From Sphingobacterium corticibacter (GTDB lineage: Bacteria > Bacteroidota > Bacteroidia > Sphingobacteriales > Sphingobacteriaceae): DNA of 64,000 nt. The notes beneath the pieces are model-generated. The model was not told the origin of the DNA. It worked only from the letters and a program-made list of their open reading frames with translations, and made no database searches. Below are positions 17,425-25,599 of the stretch, one piece after another. Each line of letters starts with the position of its first letter. Within the stretch, counting starts at the first letter, position 1. The stretch covers positions 62,001-126,000 of the forward strand of contig NZ_QDKG01000004.1 of NCBI RefSeq assembly GCF_003076635.1, read 5' to 3'. The position numbers and the translations under genes are program-made.

Positions 17425-18555
17425 TTACAAACGTTGATCTAAAACTTTCACCATTTTTTCTTTCCAAGCATAGAACGTGCCGTCGATAATTTTCTCGCGA
17501 GCTTGCGTCACTAACCAAAGATAGAAATGCAGGTTGTGCAAGGATGCGATCTGTGCACCCAAGATTTCTTGTGAACGAATCAAGTGGCGCAAATAGGCTT
17601 TGCTATGAATCTGATCGACCAGCAAATCGCTATTCGCTTCGATCGGACTAAAATCGTCCGCCCATTTCTTATTCTTGATATTGATAATACCTTCTTTGGT
17701 AAAGAGCATACCATTACGCGCGTTGCGGGTTGGCATCACACAGTCGAACATATCAATGCCCAGCGCGATATTCTCCAAAATATTAACCGGTGTACCTACG
17801 CCCATCAAATAGCGTGGTTTGTGCTCGGGCAATATTTGCGTGACTACTTCTGTCATCGCGTACATTTCATGCGCCGGCTCCCCGACAGATAAGCCACCGA
17901 TGGCATTTCCTTCTCTTTCGAATGACGCGATCACTTCCGCCGATTTGGCACGCAAATCTTTATACACAGATCCTTGCACAATCGGAAACAAGGTCTGATC
18001 ATAACCATAAAGAGGTGTCGTAGAATCAAAGCGGTCGCAACAGCGTTTCAACCAGCGATGCGTCATATCTAGCGATCTGCGCGCATAGTTATAATCACAT
18101 GGATATGGCGTACATTCATCAAAAGCCATGATGATATCCGCACCGATGATGCGCTGCGTATCCATCACATTTTCTGGCGTAAACAAATGCTTAGAACCAT
18201 CGACATGCGAGCGAAAAGTAACGCCTTCTTCTTTGATTTTGCGCACTTCAGTCAGTGAGTATACCTGATAACCACCCGAATCGGTCAAGATTGGACCGCT
18301 CCAGTTATTGAATTTGTGCAATCCACCAGCTTTGTGTAATACATCCAAACCTGGACGTAAGTATAAATGATAGGTATTTCCTAAAATGATTTGAGCCTGT
18401 ATATCATTCACCAATTCGTGCATGTGCACGGCTTTCACCGTGGCAGCAGTGCCCACAGGCATAAAAATAGGTGTCTGTATCGTACCGTGTGCGGTCTCCA
18501 TTTCTCCAGCGCGAGCCTTCGAAAGTTTGTCTTGTGCTTGAAGCGTAAATTTCAT
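17425..18555 (-). CDS. tgt: Queuine tRNA-ribosyltransferase (tRNA-guanine transglycosylase) lacking the zinc cysteines
   Basis: The 376-residue enzyme exchanges guanine-34 in GUN anticodons for preQ1. The TIM-barrel signatures are clear: PIFMPVGTAATVK, the substrate Asp in LTDSGGYQV, GGLSVGEP and the nucleophile Asp in MFDCVMPTRNARNG. The zinc site is odd. Where most bacterial Tgt has C-x-C-x2-C followed later by His, this sequence reads SDLLVDQIHSKAYLRH without any Cys, while the His in SLHNLHFY is kept. The rest of the fold and active site look normal, so it is probably functional. It is the first gene of the tgt-lptG-EamA operon; queH of the same pathway lies at 32220. Confidence 0.94.
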   Translation of the reverse strand: MKFTLQAQDKLSKARAGEMETAHGTIQTPIFMPVGTAATVKAVHMHELVNDIQAQIILGNTYHLYLRPGLDVLHKAGGLHKFNNWSGPILTDSGGYQVYSLTEVRKIKEEGVTFRSHVDGSKHLFTPENVMDTQRIIGADIIMAFDECTPYPCDYNYARRSLDMTHRWLKRCCDRFDSTTPLYGYDQTLFPIVQGSVYKDLRAKSAEVIASFEREGNAIGGLSVGEPAHEMYAMTEVVTQILPEHKPRYLMGVGTPVNILENIALGIDMFDCVMPTRNARNGMLFTKEGIINIKNKKWADDFSPIEANSDLLVDQIHSKAYLRHLIRSQEILGAQIASLHNLHFYLWLVTQAREKIIDGTFYAWKEKMVKVLDQRL

Positions 18556-18575
18556 CTATTCCCTCTAAACGAGTG

Positions 18576-18583
18576 CAAAAGTA
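18576..18583 (-). promoter_or_regulatory. -7 element of the tgt operon promoter
   Basis: TACTTTTG on the minus strand matches TAnnTTTG, 20 nt before the tgt start codon. No clear TTG lies at -33. Confidence 0.5.
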
Positions 18584-18672
18584 CGATTATTTTCGGCAGA
18601 AAACCGGATGACCACTGTAATCTTAAGAATTATTAACAGCGAGAAAAGTAAGCCCGATGCTCCTATTTTGAA

Positions 18673-19284
18673 CTATCGCTTGGTCAGGCTTTTCAGCAAA
18701 TCATTATCGATCGTGATGTAACCCGGATAGAATATATTGGTACCGCCAAGCGCCATAGAAGGTTTGATTTTTAATACGACTGCTCCCTGCCCTTCTTTCG
18801 TTAATAGATCAGACAACAAGCCTTCAATACCGCGGTTCTCATCGACCACGCCAAACAAGTTCGCATTAAAAGAAAGCGGCACTACAGCACTTTCGCCTTG
18901 GTTCAAGCGCACCACACGATCTACGGTTCCTTCGAAGAATGGTTTGCCTTTAATTTCGATTAAGTATTTAAAGGCATTAATGCCGGTCACATTCGTAGTT
19001 GGATTGCTCACTTTCATATTAACAACCGCCGCTAAAGGGAGATCTTTGCGCAAAATACCCAAAGCCAATCCAGGCAAAGCATTCATATTTAATGAGGTAC
19101 CATTGCCTTCTAATAAGCCTTGCGCCGAGCGGCCAGCAATCGTCAATCCGCTGATTGATTCTACATCATAGTTATAACTTTTGAGCATATCGACCTGCTT
19201 GGCGGGATTTATAGATCCACAGGCAGAAATTAAGATTGAGATGGTTAATAATACCAAAAGTAGTGGCGTATGTTTTTGTGTCAT
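18673..19284 (-). CDS. Lipoprotein with LEA14/WHy-like domain
   Basis: The 203-residue protein has a lipoprotein signal peptide with lipobox ISAC (Cys22). The mature part looks like a late-embryogenesis-abundant type 2 (WHy) beta-sandwich: VNMKVSNPTTNVTGINAFKY followed by a LIEIKGKPFFEGTVD strand pair, then a run of polar and hydrophobic residues leading to VVPLSFNANLF. In bacteria such lipoproteins are often linked to desiccation or envelope stress, but nothing here proves this. It lies upstream of the tgt operon and has no obvious partner. Confidence 0.78.
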   Translation of the reverse strand: MTQKHTPLLLVLLTISILISACGSINPAKQVDMLKSYNYDVESISGLTIAGRSAQGLLEGNGTSLNMNALPGLALGILRKDLPLAAVVNMKVSNPTTNVTGINAFKYLIEIKGKPFFEGTVDRVVRLNQGESAVVPLSFNANLFGVVDENRGIEGLLSDLLTKEGQGAVVLKIKPSMALGGTNIFYPGYITIDNDLLKSLTKR

Positions 19285-19421
19285 GACTGGTGTGTGTTTT
19301 TAAGCCGTCTAATATAGCAATTTTAAGTTTAGACAAGGTTTCGGCAACTTGGTTTACCTTGATCATCGCCTATACTACAAACTTTTCTTGTATATAGCGC
19401 TCATCCGGCAATAAATAGCAT

Positions 19422-19429
19422 TATCTTTG
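19422..19429 (+). promoter_or_regulatory. -7 element of the glycosyltransferase-rsmG promoter
   Basis: TATCTTTG ends 6 nt before ATG 19436, so the transcript should have almost no 5' leader. It rules out the TTG at 19427 as start codon, because that codon lies inside the box. No good -33 TTG is seen. Confidence 0.6.
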
Positions 19430-19435
19430 CAACTT

Positions 19436-20581
19436 ATGTTTTTTTCAACCGAAGCGATCTATTCCTATTGGCCCTATGCTGCATATCTATCTCTTGGGAT
19501 ATTTTTTTGTATTCAGGCATATTATATCTTGTTTGTATACGGCAAGCTGGCGGCTCATCGTATTGTAGAGCCTTCGACGGATCAACATCTGCCTCCTGTC
19601 TCCGTCATTATCAGTGCTTATAATGAACAGGATAACCTCACGAGATTCTTACCATTAATTCTCGAGCAAGATTACCCCACGTTTGAGGTCGTCGTGGTGA
19701 ATGATTGCTCGGACGACGAAACGCAATGGTTATTAAGAGAAATGGCTTCGAAGTACACACATCTTAAAGTGGTGGATATTGGCGAGCACATCCGACTTAA
19801 GCACACCAAAAAATTCACCTTAACAATCGGGATAAAAGCCGCAAAGTACGAGCATTTGGTATTCACCGATGCCGACTGTGAACCTGCTACTCCGCATTGG
19901 TTACGTGCCATGGTCGCACCGTTTGCCGAAGGCAAAGAAATTGTATTGGGCTATTCTCCTTATTTCAAACACCGTGGTCTACTCAATAAACTGATCCGTT
20001 TTGAAACGACACATACCGCTATGTCGTATCTGTCTTATGCATTAAAAGGGGATGCTTATATGGGCGTGGGCCGCAATTTGGCCTATACCAAATCGCTTTT
20101 CTACAAAGGCAAAGGCTTCAATGCGCACATGCACATCAAGTCGGGTGATGACGATCTTTTTGTGAATCAAAACAGCAATCGAAATAATACAGCCATCGTC
20201 CTTGCTCCTGATGCGCATATGTACTCCGTACCGAAGCTTACTTGGAAAACTTATTACAAACAAAAAGCGAGACACGCTGGCGCTTCTGTAATGTACAAAT
20301 CAAGACACAAGTGGATGTTGGCCGTACAGCTACTATCTGCCATACTATTTTATATCTCGTTGGGAGTCTCCATTGCTTTATTACCCACGCTTTGGTATAT
20401 TCCTGTCACGATTTATTTCTTGCGCTTGATCGCGCAATACAGCATATATAGCTATGCCTTCCGGAAGCTGGCTGTTCGCGATTTGTTACTTTGGTTGCCC
20501 CTACTCGATCTATTCTTTTACTTTTTCATATGCCTGAATGGCTTATTCAACAGAAACAGAAAACAAACCTCTTGGAAATAA
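19436..20581 (+). CDS. Family 2 glycosyltransferase, membrane-bound
   Basis: The 381-residue protein has an N-terminal hydrophobic segment, a GT-A domain starting PPVSVIISAYNEQDNLTRFL, the DxD-like metal site in FTDADCEP, an acidic GDDDLFVNQ region that may hold the catalytic base, and two or three C-terminal membrane helices after VQLLSAILFY. It is processive-type in layout, like enzymes that transfer sugars to lipid carriers, but the product cannot be named. rsmG starts one base after its stop codon, so the two are co-transcribed, and no functional link is apparent. Confidence 0.88.
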   Translation: MFFSTEAIYSYWPYAAYLSLGIFFCIQAYYILFVYGKLAAHRIVEPSTDQHLPPVSVIISAYNEQDNLTRFLPLILEQDYPTFEVVVVNDCSDDETQWLLREMASKYTHLKVVDIGEHIRLKHTKKFTLTIGIKAAKYEHLVFTDADCEPATPHWLRAMVAPFAEGKEIVLGYSPYFKHRGLLNKLIRFETTHTAMSYLSYALKGDAYMGVGRNLAYTKSLFYKGKGFNAHMHIKSGDDDLFVNQNSNRNNTAIVLAPDAHMYSVPKLTWKTYYKQKARHAGASVMYKSRHKWMLAVQLLSAILFYISLGVSIALLPTLWYIPVTIYFLRLIAQYSIYSYAFRKLAVRDLLLWLPLLDLFFYFFICLNGLFNRNRKQTSWK

Positions 20582-20582
20582 T

Positions 20583-21218
20583 ATGAATCCATCTGTAGAC
20601 ATTATCTTCACTTATTTCCCGCAATTAAGTGAGACGCAAAAAAAGCAATTCGCCCAACTAGCGGAGCTCTATCCATTTTGGAATGATCAGATCAACGTGA
20701 TCTCCAGAAAAGATATGGATTCACTTTATCTGAAACATGTGCTACATTCTTTAGGTATTGCGGCCTATGTACGTCAGTTTGCTGCGGGCACACGCATTTT
20801 GGATGTAGGCACAGGAGGCGGTTTTCCGGGGATTCCATTAGCGATTTTGTTTCCTGAAGTTCAATTTCATTTGGTGGATTCCATCGGAAAGAAAATAAAA
20901 GTGGTTCGTGAAGTGGCTGAAGCGCTTGGTTTGACCAACGTAGAAGCGGATCATATCCGAGCAGAGCAACTAGATCATAAATATGATTTTGTTGTGTCTA
21001 GAGCGGTTACACGTCTCAAGGATTTCCTTCCTTGGGTGAGAAACAAGATCCAAGCGCAAGATAAAAATGGTATTCCTAACGGAATATTATACTTGAAGGG
21101 TGGTGATCTGCGCGAAGAGATCAAAGAGGCGAAAGTAACTTCGGATCTTATTCCGCTAACAGATTATTTTAAAGAGGATTTCTTTGATACGAAATACGTG
21201 CTATATATTCCGATGTAG
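20583..21218 (+). CDS. rsmG: 16S rRNA (guanine(527)-N7)-methyltransferase
   Basis: The 211-residue protein is the length of RsmG (GidB), which methylates G527 of 16S rRNA using SAM. The SAM motif is LDVGTGGGFPGIPLAI, followed by HLVDSIGKKIKV and the VVSRAVTRLKDFLPW segment typical of the family. The N-terminal helical part contains FWNDQINVISRKD. ATG 20583 lies one base after the glycosyltransferase stop and gives the normal N-terminus; the in-frame ATG at 20538 would add 15 residues overlapping the previous gene. Confidence 0.95.
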   Translation: MNPSVDIIFTYFPQLSETQKKQFAQLAELYPFWNDQINVISRKDMDSLYLKHVLHSLGIAAYVRQFAAGTRILDVGTGGGFPGIPLAILFPEVQFHLVDSIGKKIKVVREVAEALGLTNVEADHIRAEQLDHKYDFVVSRAVTRLKDFLPWVRNKIQAQDKNGIPNGILYLKGGDLREEIKEAKVTSDLIPLTDYFKEDFFDTKYVLYIPM

Positions 21219-21236
21219 CAGCAAGGCTATTCACAT

Positions 21237-21277
21237 AAAACGCCATCATTTTCTATCGTAAAATGATGGCGTTTCTT
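21237..21277. terminator. Bidirectional terminator shared by rsmG and the convergent unknown gene
   Basis: A 15-bp stem (ACGCCATCATTTT-type arms at 21238-21252 and 21260-21274), with A-runs and T-runs at the two ends. The stop codon of the minus-strand gene lies in the left arm. Confidence 0.7.
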
Positions 21278-21854
21278 TGTTGGGCAAAGCCAAATATTCG
21301 CGAATATAACTAGCAGAATCACCGTAGTTACGCAACCGTTTAAACAAGTAGTCAAGTTGCTCATACTCTTCCGCAACTACCCACCAATCATAATTTGGTT
21401 GATAATAGCGCCTAAAATCTTCCAGTTGTTGTCCTTCTAACTTTGCAAGCTGTTGGGTGAGTGGATACCAAGTTTGGTTAATCTTATCATTTTCAAATCT
21501 ATCTTTCAACACCTTCTGCATGCTTCGAGCACGTTTACCTGAAGTCGAAAAATGATTGTAGATTTTATTGATATTAATGACAATGACTGGCGGAAAAATA
21601 TTGATGGCCTCAATCATCTTTTTGTTGTCGCCATGCAGGTAAATAATTCTATATTCACTACTATCACGCCTAAATTGTTCTTCGGGACTAAGCACTTCGC
21701 GTTGTATTAGCACCTCTTCAATACCAATCGTATCGCGACGCGGCGCAATGGTATCCCTCACTTCCTGCCAGCTATCTGTATTTTTGATTGCTGGGGAATT
21801 GGTATTTAACCAGAATGCGGCGGGAAAAATCAGCAGGAATAGCGATCGCAACAT
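21246..21854 (-). CDS. Exported protein of unknown function
   Basis: The 202-residue protein has an N-terminal signal or anchor segment (LRSLFLLIFPAAFWL) and a mature part with many charged and aromatic residues. The second half has a run of predicted helices with RARSMQKVLKDRFEND and the aromatic YYQPNYDWWVVAEEYEQLDYLFKR-like stretch. I recognise no family. It is probably periplasmic and lineage-specific. The end of the gene is part of the terminator shared with rsmG. Confidence 0.7.
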   Translation of the reverse strand: MLRSLFLLIFPAAFWLNTNSPAIKNTDSWQEVRDTIAPRRDTIGIEEVLIQREVLSPEEQFRRDSSEYRIIYLHGDNKKMIEAINIFPPVIVININKIYNHFSTSGKRARSMQKVLKDRFENDKINQTWYPLTQQLAKLEGQQLEDFRRYYQPNYDWWVVAEEYEQLDYLFKRLRNYGDSASYIREYLALPNKETPSFYDRK

Positions 21855-21902
21855 AGCAATATATATTTAAGCCTATTATCCGCTGGCGGTTTTTTTCACG
21901 TA

Positions 21903-22139
21903 TTACCCTTCTAATGCAGTGATTTCGCGTCCGATTAACAACACTTCTTCATCCATCCCAAATAAGGGCAAACCAGTTTCAGGATGGAGCTTAAGCCAAG
22001 CGGTTTCGGTATCTCGAATGATTTGAACATATTCTTTTCCATCTTTAAAAACGGTATAAGTGTCTTTCTCGTCTGGAAAAACGGAGTAATCCACTCCATT
22101 AATCTCAATATCAAAAGGTTCTGGTGTATTCATTTCCAT
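21903..22139 (-). CDS. Small conserved-looking cytosolic protein of unknown function
   Basis: The 78-residue product is acidic and lacks a signal peptide or membrane segment. A beta-hairpin-rich pattern is visible in DIEINGVDYSVFPDEKDTY and VFKDGKEYVQIIRD, followed by TAWLKLHPETGLPLFG. Either Met1 or Met3 could be the start. The codon use is like that of the neighbours, and a frame of 78 codons with this regular pattern is unlikely by chance. It may be transcribed with the exported protein gene 48 nt downstream of it. Confidence 0.65.
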   Translation of the reverse strand: MEMNTPEPFDIEINGVDYSVFPDEKDTYTVFKDGKEYVQIIRDTETAWLKLHPETGLPLFGMDEEVLLIGREITALEG

Positions 22140-22273
22140 GGTATTTGTATTTAATTAACGCGGCATTCTTTTATTAGATTATCAAAGATAAGACAATTCA
22201 AATGATCAACCTATTCAATCGAAAACTTCAATATTTCCATAAATAAACTATATTTATCTTTTAAAGAAAATAA

Positions 22274-23377
22274 ATGGGTTTATTACACAAAATCGCTTTA
22301 GGGCTAATAGCAGGAGTTGGCCCTCGCTTGGCTAAAAATCTCCTACAATATTTCGGAAGTGCAGAAGATGTCTTTAGCGCGTCAGCACAAGAGTTGATGG
22401 CAGTAGCTGGCATAGGTCCCGCATTGGCCAAAACCATTTTGCAAAGAGATTTCATGCAGCAAGCAGAATTGGAATGTGATTTTATCGAACGTCACGATAT
22501 CCAACCGCTGTGGATCGAAGATCGCACCTATCCGCACCGATTGCAAACCTGTGATGATGCTCCGCCGCTCTTGTATTACAAGGGAAATGCTGATCTCAAC
22601 AACCGCTATATCATTAGTATCGTAGGCACTCGCAATGCGACGGCGTATGGAAAAAAACTTTGTGAAGATCTGATCAAAGAGTTGGCAGATTTGCAACCGC
22701 TCATCGTTAGCGGTCTAGCTTATGGTATTGATGTGACGGCGCATCGTGCTGCAGTAGCAAACGATTTACCAACTATCGGATTGCTGGGACACGGACTAGA
22801 TCGCATCTATCCTGCGGTACATCGCGAAGTAGCAAGCAGCATGATAGAAAGTGGTGGTTTGTTGACGGAATTTCCTTCTCAGACCAAACCCGAAAGAGCA
22901 CATTTCCCAATGAGAAATCGCCTGATTGCAGGATTAGCTGACGTGACTATTGTGATCGAAGCGGGGATAAAAGGTGGCGCCTTAATCACTGCCGAAATGG
23001 CCAATAGCTACAATCGCGATGTATGCGCATTTCCGGGCGGCGTGGACAAAACCTACTCGGAAGGCTGCAATTATCTTATAAAAACGCACCGCGCGCACCT
23101 GATTCGGCACGCAGAGGATCTTCGATATTTGATGAATTGGGAAAAATTCAGTCCACAACATGAAGCAAAACAGCTATCGCTAATACCGCCTACACTCAGT
23201 AAGGACGAGCAAAAAGTATTCCTGTACATACAACAGATTGAACAAGCTACTGTAGACGAAATCGCGATGCATTTAGATTGGCCACAGAGCAAATTGGCTA
23301 TTGTATTACTAGAAATGGAGATGAATGAAGTGATCCTTTCATTGCCCGGAAAGATATATCGGAGCATGATCAGCTAA
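22274..23377 (+). CDS. dprA: DNA processing protein DprA
   Basis: The 367-residue protein has the three-part plan of long DprA proteins. An N-terminal helix-hairpin-helix region (about residues 8-60) shows AGVGPRLAKNLL and AGIGPALAKTIL. The Rossmann-like core (about 90-300) has SIVGTRNATAYG, VSGLAYGIDVTAH, the GGLLTEFPS loop and FPMRNRLIAGLAD. The C-terminal winged-helix domain is about 305-367. DprA loads RecA on incoming single-stranded DNA during natural transformation; RecA is at 31056. A TATCTTTT box at 22255-22262 is a possible -7 element, leaving an 11-nt leader. Confidence 0.95.
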   Translation: MGLLHKIALGLIAGVGPRLAKNLLQYFGSAEDVFSASAQELMAVAGIGPALAKTILQRDFMQQAELECDFIERHDIQPLWIEDRTYPHRLQTCDDAPPLLYYKGNADLNNRYIISIVGTRNATAYGKKLCEDLIKELADLQPLIVSGLAYGIDVTAHRAAVANDLPTIGLLGHGLDRIYPAVHREVASSMIESGGLLTEFPSQTKPERAHFPMRNRLIAGLADVTIVIEAGIKGGALITAEMANSYNRDVCAFPGGVDKTYSEGCNYLIKTHRAHLIRHAEDLRYLMNWEKFSPQHEAKQLSLIPPTLSKDEQKVFLYIQQIEQATVDEIAMHLDWPQSKLAIVLLEMEMNEVILSLPGKIYRSMIS

Positions 23378-23467
23378 AGCACAAAACAAGGTAGACAATT
23401 TTCTAACTGTAAATCAAGGCGCTAGCGACAAAGCGCAATTTTAATTTCATTGCTATCATTTTTTTCC

Positions 23468-23475
23468 TACTTTTG
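23468..23475 (+). promoter_or_regulatory. -7 element of the SRP RNA promoter
   Basis: TACTTTTG matches TAnnTTTG and ends 3 nt before the 5' end of the SRP RNA stem, which fits a transcript beginning at the stem. A TTG at 23450-23452 is a possible -33 element at a short spacing of 15 nt. Confidence 0.65.
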
Positions 23476-23478
23476 CCG

Positions 23479-23575
23479 TGGGTAAGTCCTTTACGACCAG
23501 CTCCTGTTGACTCCCCCAGGTTGGGAACAAAGCAAGGGTAAATGGTTGAGCGGTGCGATAAAGGTAGCTTACCCA
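23479..23575 (+). ncRNA. ffs: Signal recognition particle RNA (4.5S-like, small bacterial type)
   Basis: The 350-bp gap between dprA and accD holds a 97-nt RNA gene. Its ends pair as TGGGTAAG (23479-23486) with CTTACCCA (23568-23575). The inner part has the SRP domain IV signature: CCCCCAGG, then the apical TTG-GGAA-CAA stem-loop with a GGAA tetraloop, then AGCAAGGG, the asymmetric loop bound by the M domain of Ffh. A -7 box precedes it and the T-run TTTTTTATTT follows directly as terminator. The protein partner, ffh, is at 56920. No coding frame competes. The remaining bases of the gap hold only the accD upstream region. Confidence 0.93.
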
Positions 23576-23727
23576 TTTTTTATTTCCTTTTTTAAAGCGT
23601 TACGTTCTAGCTACGCTTCCATTTCCAGACATTTTTTTTGATCACTTCTTAATTCCCATTTTTTGGCTGATGCTTCATGCGGTAAGCAATATTTTTCGTT
23701 TCTTTGTAGTTCGTTTAAAAATTTGCT

Positions 23728-24570
23728 ATGAGTTGGTTTAAAAGAAATACGGTGGGAATCGTCACTGCTACCGAAAATAAAAAAGAAGCGCCAGATGGCA
23801 TGTGGAACAAATGTCCGAACTGCAAAAAAGCGCTTTTGAATGTCGAGCAGGTCGAAAACAGCTATGTTTGTCACTACTGTGATTATCATATTCGGATTGG
23901 TTCTGCGGCTTATTTCTCAGTACTTTTTGACAATAACGATTTCCAAGAGTTATTTGCGAATATGCAAGCAGGGGATCCATTGGATTTTGTAGACAGCAAA
24001 CCATACAAAGAAAGATTACTAGAAAGCCAAGCTAAAACAGGCTTAAAGGATGCCATTCGTTGCGGACATGGAAAGGTGGAAGGACAAGACATCGTCATTG
24101 CATGTATGGATTTCAACTTCATTGGTGGATCGATGGGTTCTGTTGTCGGTGAAAAGATCGCTCGTTCTATTGATTACGCATTGGAGCACAAGATTCCATT
24201 TATGTTGATCTCTAAATCTGGTGGTGCCCGTATGATGGAGGCTGCTTTCTCGCTGATGCAGATGGCAAAGACGTCCGCCAAATTGGCTTTATTAAGCAAA
24301 GCTAAATTGCCCTATATCTGTTTATTGACTGATCCCACGACAGGTGGTGTTACTGCTTCTTATGCGATGCTGGGCGATATCAATATCGCAGAACCAGGAG
24401 CATTAATCGGCTTTGCTGGCCCGCGCGTGATTAAAGAAACCATTAAAAAAGATTTGCCAAAAGGATTCCAAACTTCTGAGTTTGTATTAGAACACGGATT
24501 TTTGGATTTCATTGTAGATCGTAGACAGCTAAAATCTAAATTGGCTACTTTTCTACGTCACGTAAACTAA
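23728..24570 (+). CDS. accD: Acetyl-CoA carboxylase carboxyltransferase subunit beta
   Basis: The 280-residue protein has the bacterial AccD layout. An N-terminal four-Cys zinc ribbon reads [13 protein letters not shown] and YVCHYCDYH; the crotonase-like carboxyltransferase domain shows [12 protein letters not shown], the SGGARMMEA oxyanion loop and [13 protein letters not shown]. With AccA (not in the window) it transfers CO2 from biotin on AccB to acetyl-CoA, making malonyl-CoA. accB and accC are in the separate cluster at 35780. accD is monocistronic and followed by a long perfect inverted repeat. Confidence 0.97.
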   Translation: MSWFKRNTVGIVTATENKKEAPDGMWNKCPNCKKALLNVEQVENSYVCHYCDYHIRIGSAAYFSVLFDNNDFQELFANMQAGDPLDFVDSKPYKERLLESQAKTGLKDAIRCGHGKVEGQDIVIACMDFNFIGGSMGSVVGEKIARSIDYALEHKIPFMLISKSGGARMMEAAFSLMQMAKTSAKLALLSKAKLPYICLLTDPTTGGVTASYAMLGDINIAEPGALIGFAGPRVIKETIKKDLPKGFQTSEFVLEHGFLDFIVDRRQLKSKLATFLRHVN

Positions 24571-24580
24571 GGTATAATGT

Positions 24581-24630
24581 ATATTACAGAACAAAGGGCA
24601 CTTCACGGAGTGCCCTTTGTTCTGTAATAT
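24581..24630 (+). terminator. Long perfect inverted repeat after accD (terminator-like, no T-run)
   Basis: Two 22-nt arms (24581-24602 and 24609-24630) pair perfectly around the 6-nt loop TCACGG. The sequence after the second arm is CTACACGCC, without the T-run expected of a standard terminator. It may stabilise the 3' end or terminate transcription through the internal TTTGTT part. Confidence 0.6.
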
Positions 24631-24649
24631 CTACACGCCATTCTGCCAC

Positions 24650-24680
24650 TTGAATATATAGACAACTTTCAGTAAGTTTG
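24650..24680 (+). promoter_or_regulatory. Promoter of the MerR-family gene
   Basis: TTG (24650-24652), a 20-nt spacer and TAAGTTTG (24673-24680). It places the start at ATG 24702, not at the in-frame TTG inside the -7 box (24678). Confidence 0.7.
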
Positions 24681-24701
24681 TTATCAATAGAAACACCGGC
24701 A

Positions 24702-25037
24702 ATGCCATACAAAGAGCGCGAAATAAACAAATTGTATTACACCATGGGTGAAGTGACTAGCATGTTTGATGTCAACGCTTCCCAGATTCGTTTTTATGAG
24801 CGTGAGTTTGATATCATTCAACCCAAAAAGAACAAAAAAGGCAATCGGTTATTCACCCAAGAGGACATTTCAAATTTGAAGATCATCTTCAATCTGGTAA
24901 AAGATAAGGGTTACACGTTGCAAGGTGCTCGAGAGTTTTTACGGCAGAATAAAAATGAAGCCAAAGAAAACCAACGGGTGGTGGAATCGCTCGAAAAACT
25001 GAAGCACTTTTTGCTCGAAGTACGCGACAGCTTGTAA
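24702..25037 (+). CDS. MerR family transcriptional regulator
   Basis: The 111-residue protein has an N-terminal MerR winged helix: YTMGEVTSMFDVNASQIRFY, EREFDIIQPKKNKKGNRLF, then the coiled dimerisation helix with many Lys and Glu from about residue 60 on. It has no long effector domain and no metal-binding Cys, so it belongs to the short MerR regulators found throughout Bacteroidota, and its ligand is unknown. The regulon cannot be told from the surroundings; the next gene lies on the other strand. Confidence 0.9.
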   Translation: MPYKEREINKLYYTMGEVTSMFDVNASQIRFYEREFDIIQPKKNKKGNRLFTQEDISNLKIIFNLVKDKGYTLQGAREFLRQNKNEAKENQRVVESLEKLKHFLLEVRDSL

Positions 25038-25049
25038 ATTCGCGCTTAG

Positions 25050-25541
25050 CTAGCGGCCATTTAATTCAATCACCTCCATATTCTCTGCCCGATCACCGAT
25101 GATGTCGAACCGCATCAACGTGCGCACCTTATGCCAGCCTTGCTTGCCAGCGGCACCCGGATTCAGATGCAATAATTGCAACTTAGGATCGTACTGCACT
25201 TTAAGAATATGAGAATGTCCGCTAATAAATAATTTGGGCGGATTTCGTTGAATCTCGGATTTTATGGTTGCTGCATACCTGCCGGGATAACCGCCAATGT
25301 GCGTCATCCAGACATCCATCTCCTCGCAGGTGAAGCGCAGATGCTCGGGATACGTTGCACGAATATCTTGTCCATCAATATTGCCATACACACCGCGCAA
25401 TGGTTTAAAGGCAGCTAATTTCTCCGCTACTTCCCCATTCCCAAAATCACCCGCATGCCATACTTCGTCACAAGCATCAAAGTGATGAAAAACGGCATCA
25501 TCTAAAAAACTATGGGTATCTGAAAGCAAACCAATTTTCAT
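25050..25541 (-). CDS. YfcE/MJ0936-type metallophosphoesterase
   Basis: From ATG 25541 the protein has 163 residues, the normal length of small calcineurin-like phosphodiesterases. Metal-site motifs in order are KIGLLSDTHSF (D-x-H), HAGDFGN (GD), VYGNID (GN), then THIGG and SGHSH. It probably cleaves phosphodiester bonds of nucleotides, but no substrate is known. The frame is open to 25589, but family members begin with MKIGLLSDTH, so the ATG at 25541 is used. It is likely transcribed with trmN, which lies 59 nt upstream. Confidence 0.92.
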   Translation of the reverse strand: MKIGLLSDTHSFLDDAVFHHFDACDEVWHAGDFGNGEVAEKLAAFKPLRGVYGNIDGQDIRATYPEHLRFTCEEMDVWMTHIGGYPGRYAATIKSEIQRNPPKLFISGHSHILKVQYDPKLQLLHLNPGAAGKQGWHKVRTLMRFDIIGDRAENMEVIELNGR

Positions 25542-25599
25542 AAATATAAAGGTAGTTTGCCCTTGGCAAGATAACAAGCCAAGCGGCAATTTTTACCGC

